Source: Nansenia antarctica
Lineage: Eukaryota > Chordata > Actinopteri > Argentiniformes > Microstomatidae
Direction: 5' to 3'
DNA: 64,000 bases
Assembly: GCA_963989245.1 (NCBI GenBank)
Contig: OZ022353.1
Coordinates: forward strand, 26,548,024-26,612,023
Made by a program: the position numbers and the translations under genes. Below, in pieces: positions 23,101 to 36,033 of this stretch. The notes beneath the pieces are model-generated. The model did no database searches and was not told the DNA's origin. It was given only the letters and a program-made list of their open reading frames with translations. How positions within the stretch are numbered: the stretch's first letter is position 1; every line of letters starts with the position of its first letter.

Positions 23101-26100
23101 CTGAGAGTGGACTGTTTTTTGCATTCATTCTCAAGTTCTATCAGTGTTGTTTTCTGCTTTTCTGGAGCACATTTTGACTTGTTGCTGAATGCTCCTATAA
23201 TGTAACTCTAAATGACAATCAGAGCAACTTGAATTGCGTGTGTGCAGCCTTTTGCTCAAAAGTGATCAACGTTTCGTTTTCGGAGTCTCTTTTGACAATC
23301 TCTTCGAGAGCTGTTTTCAGTCATTAACAGAGCTGTTCTGAAAGTGTCCAAGCGGCCTGTTCTGAGAGTGGACTGTTTTTTGCATTCGTTCTCAAGTTCT
23401 ATCAGTGTTGTTTTCTGCTTTTCTGGAGCACATTTTGACTTGTTGCTGAATGCTCCTATAATGTAACTCTAAATGACAATCAGAGCAACTTGAATTGCGT
23501 GTGTGCAGCCTTTTGCTCAAAAGTGATCAACGTTTCGTTTTCGGAGTCTCTTTTGACAATCTCTTCGAGAGCTGTTTTCAGTCATTAACAGAGCTGTTCT
23601 GAAAGTGTCCAAGTGGCCTGTTCTTAGAGTGGACTGTTTTTTTGCAAAAGTTCTCAAGTTATATCAAAGTGTTGTTTTCTGCCTTTCTCGAGCACATTTT
23701 GACTTGTTGTTGAATGCTCCTATAATGTAACTCTAAATGACAATCAGAGCAACTTGAATTGCGTGTGTGCAGCCTTTTGCTCAAAAGTGATCAACGTTTC
23801 GTTTTCAGAGTCTCTTTTGACAATCTCTTCGAGAGCTGTTTTCAGTCACTAACAGAGCTGTTCTGAAAGTGTCCAAGCGGCCTGTTCTGAGAGTGGACTG
23901 TTTTTTGCATTCGTTCTCAAGTTCTATCAGTGTTGTTTTCTGCTTTTCTGGAGCACATTTTGACTTGTTGCTGAATGCTCCTATAATGTAACTCTAAATG
24001 ACAATCAGAGCAACTTGAATTGCGTGTGTGCAGCCTTTTGCTCAAAAGTGATCAACGTTTCGTTTTCGGAGTCTCTTTTGACAATCTCTTCGAGAGCTGT
24101 TTTCAGTCATTAACAGAGCTGTTCTGAAAGTGTCCAAGCGGCCTGTTCTTAGAGTGGACTGTTTTTTGCATTCGTTCTCAAGTTATATCAAACTATCAAA
24201 GTGTTGTTTTCTGCCTTTCTGGAGCACATTTTGACTTGTTGTTGAATACTCCTATAATGTAACTCTAAATGACAATCAGAGTATGTTGAATTACGTGTGT
24301 GCAGCCTTTTGCTCAAAAGTTATCATTGTTTCGTTTTCAGAGTCTCTTTTGACAATCTCTTCGAGAGCTGTTTCAGTCATTAACAGAGCTGTTCTGAAAG
24401 TGTCCAAGCGGCCTGTTCTGAGAGTGGAATGTTTTTTGCATTCGTTCTCAAGTTATATCAGTGTTGTTTTCTGCTTTTCTGGAGCACATTTTGACTTGTT
24501 GCTGAATGCTCCTATAATGTAACTCTAAATGACAATCAGAGCAACTTGAATTGCGTGTGTGCAGCCTTTTGCTCAAAAGTGATCAACGTTTCGTTTTCAG
24601 AGTCTCTTTTGACAAACTCTTCGAGAGCTGTTTTCAGTCATTAACAGAGCTGTTCTGAAAGTGTCCAAACGGCCTGTTCTGAGAGTGGACTGTTTTTTGC
24701 ATTCTTTCTCAAGTTCTATCAGTGTTGTTTTCTGCTTTTCTGGAGCACATTTGACTTGTTGCTGAATGCTCCTATAATGTAACTCTAAATGACAATCAGA
24801 GCAACTTGAATTGCGTGTGTGCAGCCTTTTGCTCAAAAGTGATCAACGTTTCGTTTTCGGAGTCTCTTTTGACAATCTCTTCGAGAGCTGTTTTCAGTCA
24901 TTAACAGAGCTGTTCTGAAAGTGTCCAAGCGGCCTGTTCTTAGAGTGGACTGTTTTTTGCAAAAGTTCTCAAGTTAAATCAAACTATCAAAGTGTTGTTT
25001 TCTGCCTTTCTGGAGCACATTTTGACTTGTTGTTGAATGCTCCTATAATGTAACTCTAAATGACAATCAGAGCAACTTGAATTGCGTGTGTGCAGCCTTT
25101 TGCTCAAAAGTGATCAACGTTTCGTTTTCAGAGTCTCTTTTGACAATCTCTTTGAGAGCTGTTTTCAGTCATTAACAGAGCTGTTCTGAAAGTGTCCAAG
25201 CGGCCTGTTCTGAGAGTGGACTGTTTTTTGCATTCATTCTCAAGTTCTATCAGTGTTGTTTTCTGCTTTTCTGGAGCACATTTTGACTTGTTGCTGAATG
25301 CTCCTATAATGTAACTCTAAATGACAATCAGAGCAACTTGAATTGCGTGTGTGCAGCCTTTTGCTCAAAAGTGATCAACGTTTCGTTTTCGGAGTCTCTT
25401 TTGACAATCTCTTCGAGAGCTGTTTTCAGTCATTAACAGAGCTGTTCTGAAAGTGTCCAAGCGGCCTGTTCTGAGAGTGGACTGTTTTTTGCATTCGTTC
25501 TCAAGTTCTATCAGTGTTGTTTTCTGCTTTTCTGGAGCACATTTTGACTTGTTGCTGAATGCTCCTATAATGTAACTCTAAATGACAATCAGAGCAACTT
25601 GAATTGCGTGTGTGCAGCCTTTTGCTCAAAAGTGATCAACGTTTCGTTTTCAGAGTCTCTTTTGACAATCTCTTCGAGAGCTGTTTTCAGTCATTAACAG
25701 AGCTGTTCTGAAAGTGTCCAAACGGCCTGTTCTGAGAGTGGACTGTTTTTTGCATTCGTTCTCAAGTTCTATCAGTGTTGTTTTCTGCTTTTCTGGAGCA
25801 CATTTGACTTGTTGCTGAATGCTCCTATAATGTAACTCTAAATGACAATCAGAGCAACTTGAATTGCGTGTGTGCAGCCTTTTGCTCAAAAGTGATCAAC
25901 GTTTCGTTTTCGGAGTCTCTTTTGACAATCTCTTCGAGAGCTGTTTTCAGTCATTAACAGAGCTGTTCTGAAAGTGTCCAAGCGGCCTGTTCTTAGAGTG
26001 GACTGTTTTTTGCAAAAGTTCTCAAGTTAAATCAAACTATCAAAGTGTTGTTTTCTGCCTTTCTGGAGCACATTTTGACTTGTTGTTGAATGCTCCTATA

Positions 26101-29100
26101 ATGTAACTCTAAATGACAATCAGAGCAACTTGAATTGCGTGTGTGCAGCCTTTTGCTCAAAAGTGATCAACGTTTCGTTTTCAGAGTCTCTTTTGACAAT
26201 CTCTTTGAGAGCTGTTTTCAGTCATTAACAGAGCTGTTCTGAAAGTGTCCAAGCGGCCTGTTCTGAGAGTGGACTGTTTTTTGCATTCATTCTCAAGTTC
26301 TATCAGTGTTGTTTTCTGCTTTTCTGGAGCACATTTTGACTTGTTGCTGAATGCTCCTATAATGTAACTCTAAATGACAATCAGAGCAACTTGAATTGCG
26401 TGTGTGCAGCCTTTTGCTCAAAAGTGATCAACGTTTCGTTTTCGGAGTCTCTTTTGACAATCTCTTCGAGAGCTGTTTTCAGTCATTAACAGAGCTGTTC
26501 TGAAAGTGTCCAAGCGGCCTGTTCTGAGAGTGGACTGTTTTTTGCATTCGTTCTCAAGTTCTATCAGTGTTGTTTTCTGCTTTTCTGGAGCACATTTTGA
26601 CTTGTTGCTGAATGCTCCTATAATGTAACTCTAAATGACAATCAGAGCAACTTGAATTGCGTGTGTGCAGCCTTTTGCTCAAAAGTGATCAACGTTTCGT
26701 TTTCGGAGTCTCTTTTGACAATCTCTTCGAGAGCTGTTTTCAGTCATTAACAGAGCTGTTCTGAAAGTGTCCAAGCGGCCTGTTCTTAGAGTGGACTGTT
26801 TTTTTGCAAAAGTTCTCAAGTTATATCAAAGTGTTGTTTTCTGCCTTTCTCGAGCACATTTTGACTTGTTGTTGAATGCTCCTATAATGTAACTCTAAAT
26901 GACAATCAGAGCAACTTGAATTGCGTGTGTGCAGCCTTTTGCTCAAAAGTGATCAACGTTTCGTTTTCAGAGTCTCTTTTGACAATCTCTTCGAGAGCTG
27001 TTTTCAGTCACTAACAGAGCTGTTCTGAAAGTGTCCAAGCGGCCTGTTCTGAGAGTGGACTGTTTTTTGCATTCGTTCTCAAGTTCTATCAGTGTTGTTT
27101 TCTGCTTTTCTGGAGCACATTTTGACTTGTTGCTGAATGCTCCTATAATGTAACTCTAAATGACAATCAGAGCAACTTGAATTGCGTGTGTGCAGCCTTT
27201 TGCTCAAAAGTGATCAACGTTTCGTTTTCGGAGTCTCTTTTGACAATCTCTTCGAGAGCTGTTTTCAGTCATTAACAGAGCTGTTCTGAAAGTGTCCAAG
27301 CGGCCTGTTCTTAGAGTGGACTGTTTTTTGCATTCGTTCTCAAGTTATATCAAACTATCAAAGTGTTGTTTTCTGCCTTTCTGGAGCACATTTTGACTTG
27401 TTGAATGCTCCTATAATGTAACTCTAAATGACAATCAGAGTATGTTGAATTACGTGTGTGCAGCCTTTTGCTCAAAAGTTATCATTGTTTCGTTTTCAGA
27501 GTCTCTTTTGACAATCTCTTCGAGAGCTGTTTCAGTCATTAACAGAGCTGTTCTGAAAGTGTCCAAGCGGCCTGTTCTGAGAGTGGAATGTTTTTTGCAT
27601 TCGTTCTCAAGTTATATCAGTGTTGTTTTCTGCTTTTCTGGAGCACATTTTGACTTGTTGCTGAATGCTCCTATAATGTAACTCTAAATGACAATCAGAG
27701 CAACTTGAATTGCGTGTGTGCAGCCTTTTGCTCAAAAGTGATCAACATTTCGTTTTCGGAGTCTCTTTTGACAATCTCTTCGAGAGCTGTTTTCAGTCAT
27801 TAACAGAGCTGTTCTGAAAGTGTCCAAGCGGCCTGTTCTTTGAGTGGACTGTTTTTTGCATTCGTTCTCAAGTTATATCAAACTATCAAAGTGTTGTTTT
27901 CTGCCTTTCTCGAGCACATTTTGACTTGTTGTTGAATGCTCCTATAATGTAACTCTAAATGACAATCAGAGCAACTTGAATTGCGTGTGTGCAGCCTTTT
28001 GCTCAAAAGTGATCAACGTTTCGTTTTCAGAGTCTCTTTTGACAATCTCTTCGAGAGCTGTTTTCAGTCATTAACAGAGCTGTTCTGAAAGTGTCCAAGC
28101 GGCCTGTTCTGAGAGTGGACTGTTTTTTGCATTCGTTCTCAAGTTCTATCAGTGTTGTTTTCTGCTTTTCTGGAGCACATTTTGACTTGTTGCTGAATGC
28201 TCCTATAATTTAACTCTAAATGACAATCAGAGCAACTTGAATTGCGTGTGTGCAGCCTTTTGCTCAAAAGTGATCAACGTTTCGTTTTCGGAGTCTCTTT
28301 TGACAATCTCTTCGAGAGCTGTTTTCAGTCATTAACAGAGCTGTTCTGAAAGTGTCCAAGCGGCCTGTTCTTAGAGTGGACTGTTTTTTGCAAAAGTTCT
28401 CAAGTTATATCAAACTATCAAAGTGTTGTTTTCTGCCTTTCTGGAGCACATTTTGACTTGTTGTTGAATGCTCCTATAATGTAACTCTAAATGACAATCA
28501 GAGCAACTTGAATTGCGTGTGTGCAGCCTTTTGCTCAAAAGTGATCAACGTTTCGTTTTCAGAGTCTCTTTTGACAATCTCTTTGAGAGCTGTTTTCAGT
28601 CATTAACAGAGCTGTTCTGAAAGTGTCCAAGCGGCCTGTTCTGAGAGTGGACTGTTTTTTGCATTCATTCTCAAGTTCTATCAGTGTTGTTTTCTGCTTT
28701 TCTGGAGCACATTTTGACTTGTTGCTGAATGCTCCTATAATGTAACTCTAAATGACAATCAGAGCAACTTGAATTGCGTGTGTGCAGCCTTTTGCTCAAA
28801 AGTGATCAACGTTTCGTTTTCGGAGTCTCTTTTGACAATCTCTTCGAGAGCTGTTTTCAGTCATTAACAGAGCTGTTCTGAAAGTGTCCAAGCGGCCTGT
28901 TCTTAGAGTGGACTGTTTTTTGCAAAAGTTCTCAAGTTATATCAAACTATCAAAGTGTTGTTTTCTGCCTTTCTGGAGCACATTTTGACTTGTTGTTGAA
29001 TGCTCCTATAATGTAACTCTAAATGACAATCAGAGCAACTTGAATTGCGTGTGTGCAGCCTTTTGCTCAAAAGTGATCAACGTTTCGTTTTCAGAGTCTC

Positions 29101-30542
29101 TTTTGACAATCTCTTTGAGAGCTGTTTTCAGTCATTAACAGAGCTGTTCTGAAAGTGTCCAAGCGGCCTGTTCTGAGAGTGGACTGTTTTTTGCATTCAT
29201 TCTCAAGTTCTATCAGTGTTGTTTTCTGCTTTTCTGGAGCACATTTTGACTTGTTGCTGAATGCTCCTATAATGTAACTCTAAATGACAATCAGAGCAAC
29301 TTGAATTGCGTGTGTGCAGCCTTTTGCTCAAAAGTGATCAACGTTTCGTTTTCGGAGTCTCTTTTGACAATCTCTTCGAGAGCTGTTTTCAGTCATTAAC
29401 AGAGCTGTTCTGAAAGTGTCCAAGCAGCCTGTTCTTAGAGTGGACTGTTTTTTGCAAAAGTTCTCAAGTTATATCAAACAATCAAAGTGTTGTTTTCTGC
29501 CTTTCTGGAGCACATTTTGACTTGTTGTTGAATGCTCCTATAATGTAACTCTAAATGACAATCAGAGCAACTTGAATTGCGTGTGTGCAGCCTTTTGCTC
29601 AAAAGTGATCAACGTTTCGTTTTCAGAGTCTCTTTTGACAATCTCTTTGAGAGCTGTTTTCAGTCATTAACAGAGCTGTTCTGAAAGTGTCCAAGCGGCC
29701 TGTTCTGAGAGTGGACTGTTTTTTGCATTCGTTCTCAAGTTCTATCAGTGTTGTTTTCTGCTTTTCTGGAGCACATTTTGACTTGTTGCTGAATGCTCCT
29801 ATAATGTAACTCTAAATGACAATCAGAGCAACTTGAATTGCGTGTGTGCAGCCTTTTGCTCAAAAGTGATCAACGTTTCGTTTTCGGAGTCTCTTTTTGA
29901 CAATCTCTTCGAGAGCTGTTTTCAGTCATTAACAGAGCTGTTCTGAAAGTGTCCAAGCGGCCTGTTCTTAGAGTGGACTGTTTTTTGCATTCGTTCTCAA
30001 GTTATATCAAACTATCAAAGTGTTGTTTTCTGCCTTTCTGGAGCACATTTTGACTTGTTGTTGAATGCTCCTATATGTAACTCTAAATGACAATCAGAGT
30101 ATGTTGAATTACGTGTGCGCAGCCTTTTGCTCAAAAGTTATCAATGTTTCGTTTTCAGAGTCTCTTTTGACAATCTCTTCGAGAGCTGTTTTCAGTCATT
30201 AACAGAGCTGTTCTGAAAGTGTCCAAGCGGCCCGTTCTGAGAGTGGACTGTTTTTTGCATTCGTTCTCAAGTTATATCAAACTATCAAAGTGTTGTTTTC
30301 TGCCTTTCTGGAGCACATTTTGACTTGTTGTTGAATGCTCCTATAATGTAACTCTAAATGACAATCAGAGCAACTTGAATTGCGTGTGTGCAGCCTTTTG
30401 CTCAAAAGTGATCAACGTTTCGTTTTCAGAGTCTCTTTTGACAATCTCTTCGAGAGCTGATTTCAGTCATTAACAGAGCTGTTCTGAAAGTGTCCAAGCA
30501 GCCTGTTCTGAGAGTGGACTGTTTTTTGCATTCGTTCTCAAG
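17155..30542. repeat. Satellite array, middle segment
   Basis: Same monomer family as positions 1-8885, interrupted there by the gypsy element and here by the retrovirus at 30542. The first 1.4 kb (17155-18558) is a near-identical copy of 5193-6596 at a constant offset of 11,962 bp, sharing rare variants such as ATCAAGGTTTC, CAGTAATTAAC and CAATCCGAG. Farther right, monomers carrying TGCAAAAGTTCTC instead of TGCATTCGTTCTC appear (22849, 23644, 24959, 26013, 26804, 28390, 28921). Block repeats of about 1,053 bp (24597 to 25650) and about 3,160 bp (23.6-24.5 kb against 26.8-27.7 kb) are visible. No gene is present. Confidence 0.97.
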
Positions 30543-30620
30543 TGTAGTGTATTTTCATGCTCTGTAACCATAGCCATGGCCCTCTAAACAATGGCCTTTT
30601 GACATGCATGTGCAGAGGAT

Positions 30621-30738
30621 GGAATGTCATCATGGGAGGATGTAATTGCATTGGGGCCCGAGTCAGCAAGACGCCCATAGGAATGTCATCATGGGAAGAT
30701 ATAATTGCATTAGGGCCCGAGCCAGCAAGACGCCCATA
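30621..30738 (+). promoter_or_regulatory. Tandem 59-bp U3 repeats, enhancer-like
   Basis: Two adjacent copies (30621-30679 and 30680-30738) start GGAATGTCATCATGGGA and differ at only a few positions. Tandem U3 repeats upstream of the TATA box are typical retroviral enhancers. The same pair is in the 3' LTR at 43095-43212. Confidence 0.75.
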
Positions 30739-30911
30739 ACATAGGTTGCATTGGAATTGTATTAGACCATAGGGTGAGTTGCATTATAATAAGACAATGA
30801 CATCCTATTTGCAGGACGGAGAATGGCCTCACCTACTATGGTCTCACTGGTATACTTTGTATTCAACCAAATTAAAATAACGTGGACTCAGCGACAGTGG
30901 CAGTGACAGGG

Positions 30912-30917
30912 TATAAA
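30912..30917 (+). promoter_or_regulatory. TATA box of proviral promoter
   Basis: TATAAA lies in GGGTATAAAGTCC, about 120 bp before the polyadenylation signal, the expected U3/R arrangement. The 3' LTR copy is at 43386-43391. Confidence 0.75.
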
Positions 30918-31032
30918 GTCCTCTACGCAGATGGGCTCTGCCTCTTTTTTTTTCTTCACATCCATCACATCCTGTGACCGATTCGGACCATCAGCTCCAT
31001 TGAGGGGCCATGCTGTGTAACCTGCTTTTTTG

Positions 31033-31038
31033 AATAAA
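31033..31038 (+). terminator. Retroviral polyadenylation signal
   Basis: AATAAA follows the TATA box by about 120 bp in the R region, with a T-rich stretch after it. In the 3' LTR copy (43507-43512) it would end proviral transcripts. Confidence 0.7.
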
Positions 31039-31108
31039 CAAGTCTTAAATTTGCTCAAGAACTCTTCTTCATTTTTAGTAGTAACAGATACCAATATATA
31101 CGAAATAA

Positions 31109-31127
31109 TGGCGAGCCAGCCAGGAGT
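31109..31127 (+). promoter_or_regulatory. Primer binding site, tRNA-Arg
   Basis: Nineteen bases beginning TGGCGAGCCAGCC, three bases after the LTR, are complementary to the 3' end of vertebrate tRNA-Arg (ACG anticodon, from my memory of that tRNA). Arginine primers are known from snakehead retrovirus. Epsilonretroviruses such as walleye dermal sarcoma virus use His. Confidence 0.85.
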
Positions 31128-33936
31128 AAATTAATAGCTTATAAGTAATTATAGTGACCGTCAATTTTTGCATCTTTTCAACTTCTCTCAGCGCCTGGAG
31201 GTAAGTAGCCAATTCCCCCCTCTCTCTGCCCTTTCTCTGCTCTCTCTCTGTCTCTCCCTCTGTGACCCATTGACTTCTGCTTTCCCCCCCTTTCTCTGCT
31301 CCCCCTTTCTCTGCTCTCTTTCTCTCTCTCTCTAACTGTCCCTCTCTCTCTCTGTCAGACTTCCAGCTTTGATGTAATTAAATGGCCTTAAGCTAAACAA
31401 AAGAATTTAGATTTGTGTTGAGTATCTGTTAGAAATATAAGATAATTACAATTGGATTGAATTTAAAGAGCCGGATTTAGAAATCTGTATTTGTACATAA
31501 ATGTGTAAATTGCACTGTATTGGGAAAATATCGTGTGTGTGTATAAGCCTGGTACTAAAGGAAGACGAACTTTAGTAGTGTCTATATGAAAAGTGTAGGC
31601 TTGTCGACAGAAAATTAACGGAAGACGTTTTGTTAATGGGTCGGCAATATTGGTTATTGTGAAGATTAGCGAGAAGCTGATGATTATGTTATTATGTATA
31701 AGGAATGAGAATTCCTGTTTGAGAAGACAAGAGGACCATTGTCAGCTAATTACTTTAGTGCCGTCGAGCCTTATGCCTGCAGGCGCTCAAGGCGTTCAAG
31801 TACAGAGGCTGTGGAAAAAAGGCATTAGAGAATATTAAAGTGAAATAATACGTTTAACTGCATTGAAAGATAATCTTGATATTGCGGAGTCGTGAATGTG
31901 CTCTGTTTGAGAAGACCGTGGTTTTTCAAGGAAAAACCGTGGGGTAGAGCCCATCCCCTCCCTTTCTGTGTGTCTCATTTCAGAAAGAAAAAAAAAAAGG
32001 CTGCAAAAAAGCACACATGCACACACGGAGTTGAAAATCCTTTCTACTACAAAGGGAACCTGAATTTGATTGTTGCATAAAAGATAAAGTTAAAATCCAT
32101 TTCACATAGACTGTAGTGGTATAGAGATAAAGTGGGTTGATCGTTGGGGTATTTTAAAGTAGTTTGGGGATATTTGTTGAGTGTTCATTCACAAGTCTAG
32201 TGGAAAGCGGGCGCATGCGCGTTAGCCGGAGCACATTCCATACTAAGGGCGTAGCCCAGCAGAGACTAGAGAACACAGATTCTTTTTCCTCCATTTTTCT
32301 TCCTTGCCTTTCATCTCTCTCTGTAATAAAGTTGTGATTGCAGAAATCACGAAAGATAAGCATAGTTTGTTAAAAGTAAAGATAGATTGTGGGCTTTTGA
32401 TAGATTCAAAGGAAAAGAGGCCAGTCGTTCTGTGAGACATCTGTTTTCTGAGCAGAACACAGGAAGATTTATGACCATCGATAAAACAGCTCTGTGACTC
32501 TCGGTCTGCCTGTTTGCATAGAAGACAGAGATCTGTAGAGAACATTTATAGAATGATGTTTGTAAATGACTGTTGAATATTACATTACTTGTTTAAATAC
32601 TAATTGATTGAATTAATTATTCAGATCATTTCATTGTCTGTTTCACAAAACAATTGATTGATTCCACAGGTTTGGTCAAATGTCTGTGACTGTCTAATGA
32701 AAACTATTCTGAATAACCATTCATTTTGTTTAATATTTTGATAACAGATAATTGACTCCACAGGTTTTAAATCAATGTATATGATGATAATGAATAATTC
32801 TAACTAGTCATTAATTCCTTTCACTTAATAGTTGATTTATTTACAGATTGTAATTAATATTTGTAAGTTACTTTTCAGCATATTGTGATCGCTGAAGCAT
32901 TGTGTTTGATAGGAGAAAAATAATAGGTTGTGACTTGAGATCACGACAGGGTGTTTTGAAGCAATCGATACCCAAGTCGGTTGCTTGGCGCCATCTGCTG
33001 GACAAAGCACGACAAGACATTTTTAAAACATTGGCTCTGTAAGATGATGAATGGTTCATTGATGGATGGTTGTAAATGATTGTTATATATTACATTACTT
33101 TAATTAATTTAATTAATTACTCAGATTGTAATTAATAATTAATCATTCATTCCTTCCCAATAACAAGTCGATTTCTTTACAGATTGTAATTAATAATTAA
33201 TCATTCATTCCTTCCAAATAACAAGTCGATTTCTTTACAGGTTATAATTAATATTCGTATTTTACATCTTTTTATTTCAAGTTAAGTTCTTTTTCACAGT
33301 TTTTGATTAAAGAATAGCAGAACAGTTTATATCTGAGGATTGAGCAATCAAGGGTTTTGTGAATCAGAAAGACTTAGAGCGTGACCTGCCTTTGTAATTT
33401 GATAATTGTGTTGAACAGCCTTTGTAGTTTAATAATTAAAGTTGACCTGAACTATAATTAGTATTGACTGAGCAATTAAGTGATACACATTCATACACAA
33501 TAAGGGAAAAACATTTAGATTAAAACTAAACTAAATTTGGATTGAATTGAATTGAAATTAAATTGAATTTAAATTTAAATTGAATGATTATTTAGTTATG
33601 ATTATTAATAATTAATTAATATTAATTAATAGTGATAGTTGATTGTTAGTGATTAATTAGTTATAATTATTTAAATAATTTAGATTAAATTGAATTAAAA
33701 TTTTAATTAAATTTAAATTAAAACACACACACACATAGATTACATTTAAGTCAATAATACACAATACCACTGAAACAATCCGTTGTTCTGAATTGTAATG
33801 TTCTGTGTAGACAGTTGACGCAGTTAAAAGTTAGACTAGCATCTGTTTAGCAGATACGGCAACAGAAGGTGGGTTGTAAGAAAAGTACACCTTATAGCAT
33901 ATTTTCAGCATATTAAGCAGTATAAATATTTCAGAC
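31128..33936 (+). other. Exceptionally long retroviral leader
   Basis: 2.8 kb separates the primer site from gag, against a few hundred bases in most retroviruses. It has a strong splice donor GAG|GTAAGT at 31200/31201, a CT-rich stretch (31215-31360), an A-run at 31987-31998, a tandem 59-bp repeat (33122-33239) and an AT-rich tract ending in a CA run (33530-33735). Reading frames stay below about 110 codons and none has recognisable features. Many ATGs precede gag, so simple 5' scanning is unlikely. An acceptor-like TTCTTTTTCACAG lies at 33287-33299, so the leader may be an intron in some RNAs. Confidence 0.7.
33122..33239 (+). repeat. Tandem 59-bp repeat in retroviral leader
   Basis: Two adjacent copies each contain AGATTGTAATTAATAATTAA and end GTCGATTTCTTTAC, with about one difference. 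Related AT-rich fragments occur near 32,840 and 33,240. Confidence 0.8.
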
Positions 33937-36033
33937 ATGGGAGCCAAACCCAGTAACATTGTGAGGGCTGATAATACAGATAAGGGAATATTAGCAAATT
34001 CATCCCCTGTGGCTATAGTGGAAAAAATGAATCCTCTTGTTAAGGAGATTAGCAAAATGTCAACGAAATGGAATATTCGTTGGGCAGACATTGAACAACC
34101 ATGGCCAGAAGAGGGCACCTTTGACTTACAATTAATTGCAACATTGGAGATACTTATCAATGCACATAAGGCGCATCAAAAAGGAAAGATTAGATCAGAG
34201 AAACGCAGGTTAGAGTTAGCTATTTTAGACCTCTTCAAGGTAGAGGGGCAGAAAGTAGCATTAGCTTGGAATGAGAAAACAGCTCACATGGATCCAGAAA
34301 AAAGAGATGAATTGGCCAAAGCAATGGAAGAGAAAGTGAACATTCCATTCTCACACACAGCTCCAATCTCCAGTCCTCCTCCCTATGCCAAGATACTGGA
34401 GGACAATTCTCAGCGGATCTACCCTCAGGTCCCCGTCCTAAGTACGAACGGAGCCTTCACTATCAAAGATGGGGGTGATAATGTACTAGAGAGGGGAAGA
34501 GCGAAAGTGACCGTGGATTTCGAACCAGAGAACAAGACAGATGACAGTGAAGATGGCAGTGGAGGTGAAGGCGAATGTTCCGGTGCTGACAGCAATGCAC
34601 AGGGAGGTTACAGTGCTCAGATCAGAAAACTAATAGCCAGGGCCGAAAAACAGGGAAGGACAAGACGCTGTAAAGAGGGAAAAGAAGAAAGTGGTTCTGA
34701 AGATGAGCAGGAGTCTCTGAAGATAGAGAAGAAGAAAGAGAGCTTAAAGCAAAAGAAGAAGATGTCGGAGGAAGAGGAGGAAGAAAGGGTGAAGAAGGAT
34801 AAGAAGGAGTTAAGAAAGAGGGCAAGAAAACTCCAAGAGAGAAGCCTAAGAGAGGAGGAAAGTTGTATACGACAGATAGAGGAACTGTTAGAACAGGTAG
34901 CTCAAGTGTCATCACATCATACATCCCAGCCGAACCTCCCAAGGTCTACAGCGACACCAAGGCGGGACGAAAGAACGGAGCCACTAGTAAGCAATTATGG
35001 CCTTAGACCAAGAGGGAAGGCATCGGAGGAAGAGGAAATTCAGGGGATCTTCCCGGTGCTGTTTCGAGATAACAAGATAGAATATCGTCCTTGGGGTCAT
35101 ACAGATCTGTCTGAAGTGATCGAAAAACTCCCAGTCCTAGAAGATGGGGGTCACCCTTGGACTAACGAGATGGACGTGAGACTGACAGGGACGCAGGCCG
35201 CGATGGGAGACCTGAAAAGACTCTTAGCCTTTATTACAGGATTGGACACCATGCAGGAAATATTGACGAAGGCAGGACTTCATAAATATATCGGTACATC
35301 AGTTTATGACCCAGAGCTCTTCGCAGCAAACAGAGGCAGGCTGTGGAAGGCAATCAGAGAGACATACCCTACTCACATTCACCCAGACAATATCATTGTG
35401 ATGCCACTGGGAGAAGATGAGAATCCCAGGGGTTTTGTAGCCCGTGTGCACTCTCAATGGAGAAGTGTGACAGGGAAGGATGCCGAAGATAACCCGTTAG
35501 AAAAAGCCATAATCAGGGAAAAGATTCAACAAGGTCTCCCTACCCCAGTTAAGAACAAGTTAGCAGAAGTGGTGGGGCTACGACACATGAACAAGGCTGT
35601 TTATATAGACAACGTAGCACACCAAGTAGAATTATTTAGAAAGAAGATTCAGATACAGAAGGCACAAGACGAAGACTCACTCAGAAAACTAACTCAAGTA
35701 CAATTGACTGAAGGCAAGAAAACCAGAGAGAGAGTGCAGACCATAGCTACAGGTCCCATCTCAGCCACAGCAACTGCAAACTGTCCCTCCCCAGTCATAC
35801 CCACAGGGGCCACAAGGGGGGTATCCATACCCACAGGGGCCACCAGGGGTGCAAGTGGTTCCGTACCAGCCATACAACCAGCCTGGCCAAGGACCACCAC
35901 AAGAGGGATGGACCGCAGCCGGGAAGAAGATGTTAGGACCATGTTTCCAATGCGGCCAGGATGGACACTTAGCCCGTACCTGCTGGAAGAAGAACCAGGG
36001 GGGCGCAGGGGGGAAACAAAAAGGAAGATATAG
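33937..36033 (+). pseudogene. gag: Retroviral Gag (matrix-capsid), frame-broken before nucleocapsid
   Basis: The 698-codon frame from the ATG at 33937 encodes matrix and capsid. It begins MGAKPS, a glycine-2 myristoylation context for membrane targeting. A PPPY late-domain motif (residues 147-150) should recruit NEDD4-type ligases for budding. Residues about 235-325 are highly charged with runs of K and E and probably form a coiled coil. Capsid spans about 345-600 and includes a major-homology-like segment near ENPRGFVARV. After about 35,745 this frame turns into implausible sequence, while the Pro/Gln-rich linker and the zinc knuckle continue in the next frame (35747-36097). So this copy has a one-base-equivalent shift at about 35,740-35,760; it could be a real mutation or a sequencing error. 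Confidence 0.88.

Larger units (their letters stand above)
30543..31105 (+). repeat. 5' LTR of endogenous retrovirus
   Basis: The 563-bp repeat starts TGTAGTG and ends TACGAAA. The 3' boundary is set by where the two LTR copies diverge. It holds a 59-bp direct repeat in U3 (30621-30738), a TATA box (30912-30917) and AATAAA (31033-31038), a normal retroviral promoter and polyadenylation layout. The end lacks the usual CA. Confidence 0.93.

Noticed and set aside
34622..34942. 106-codon minus-strand frame with Ser/Leu/Pro runs
   Set aside because: Complement of the Lys/Glu-rich coiled-coil part of gag.
35694..36033. C-terminal end of the 698-codon gag frame as genuine protein
   Set aside because: The zinc knuckle and a Pro/Gln-rich linker lie in the next frame, so this tail is an out-of-frame translation.
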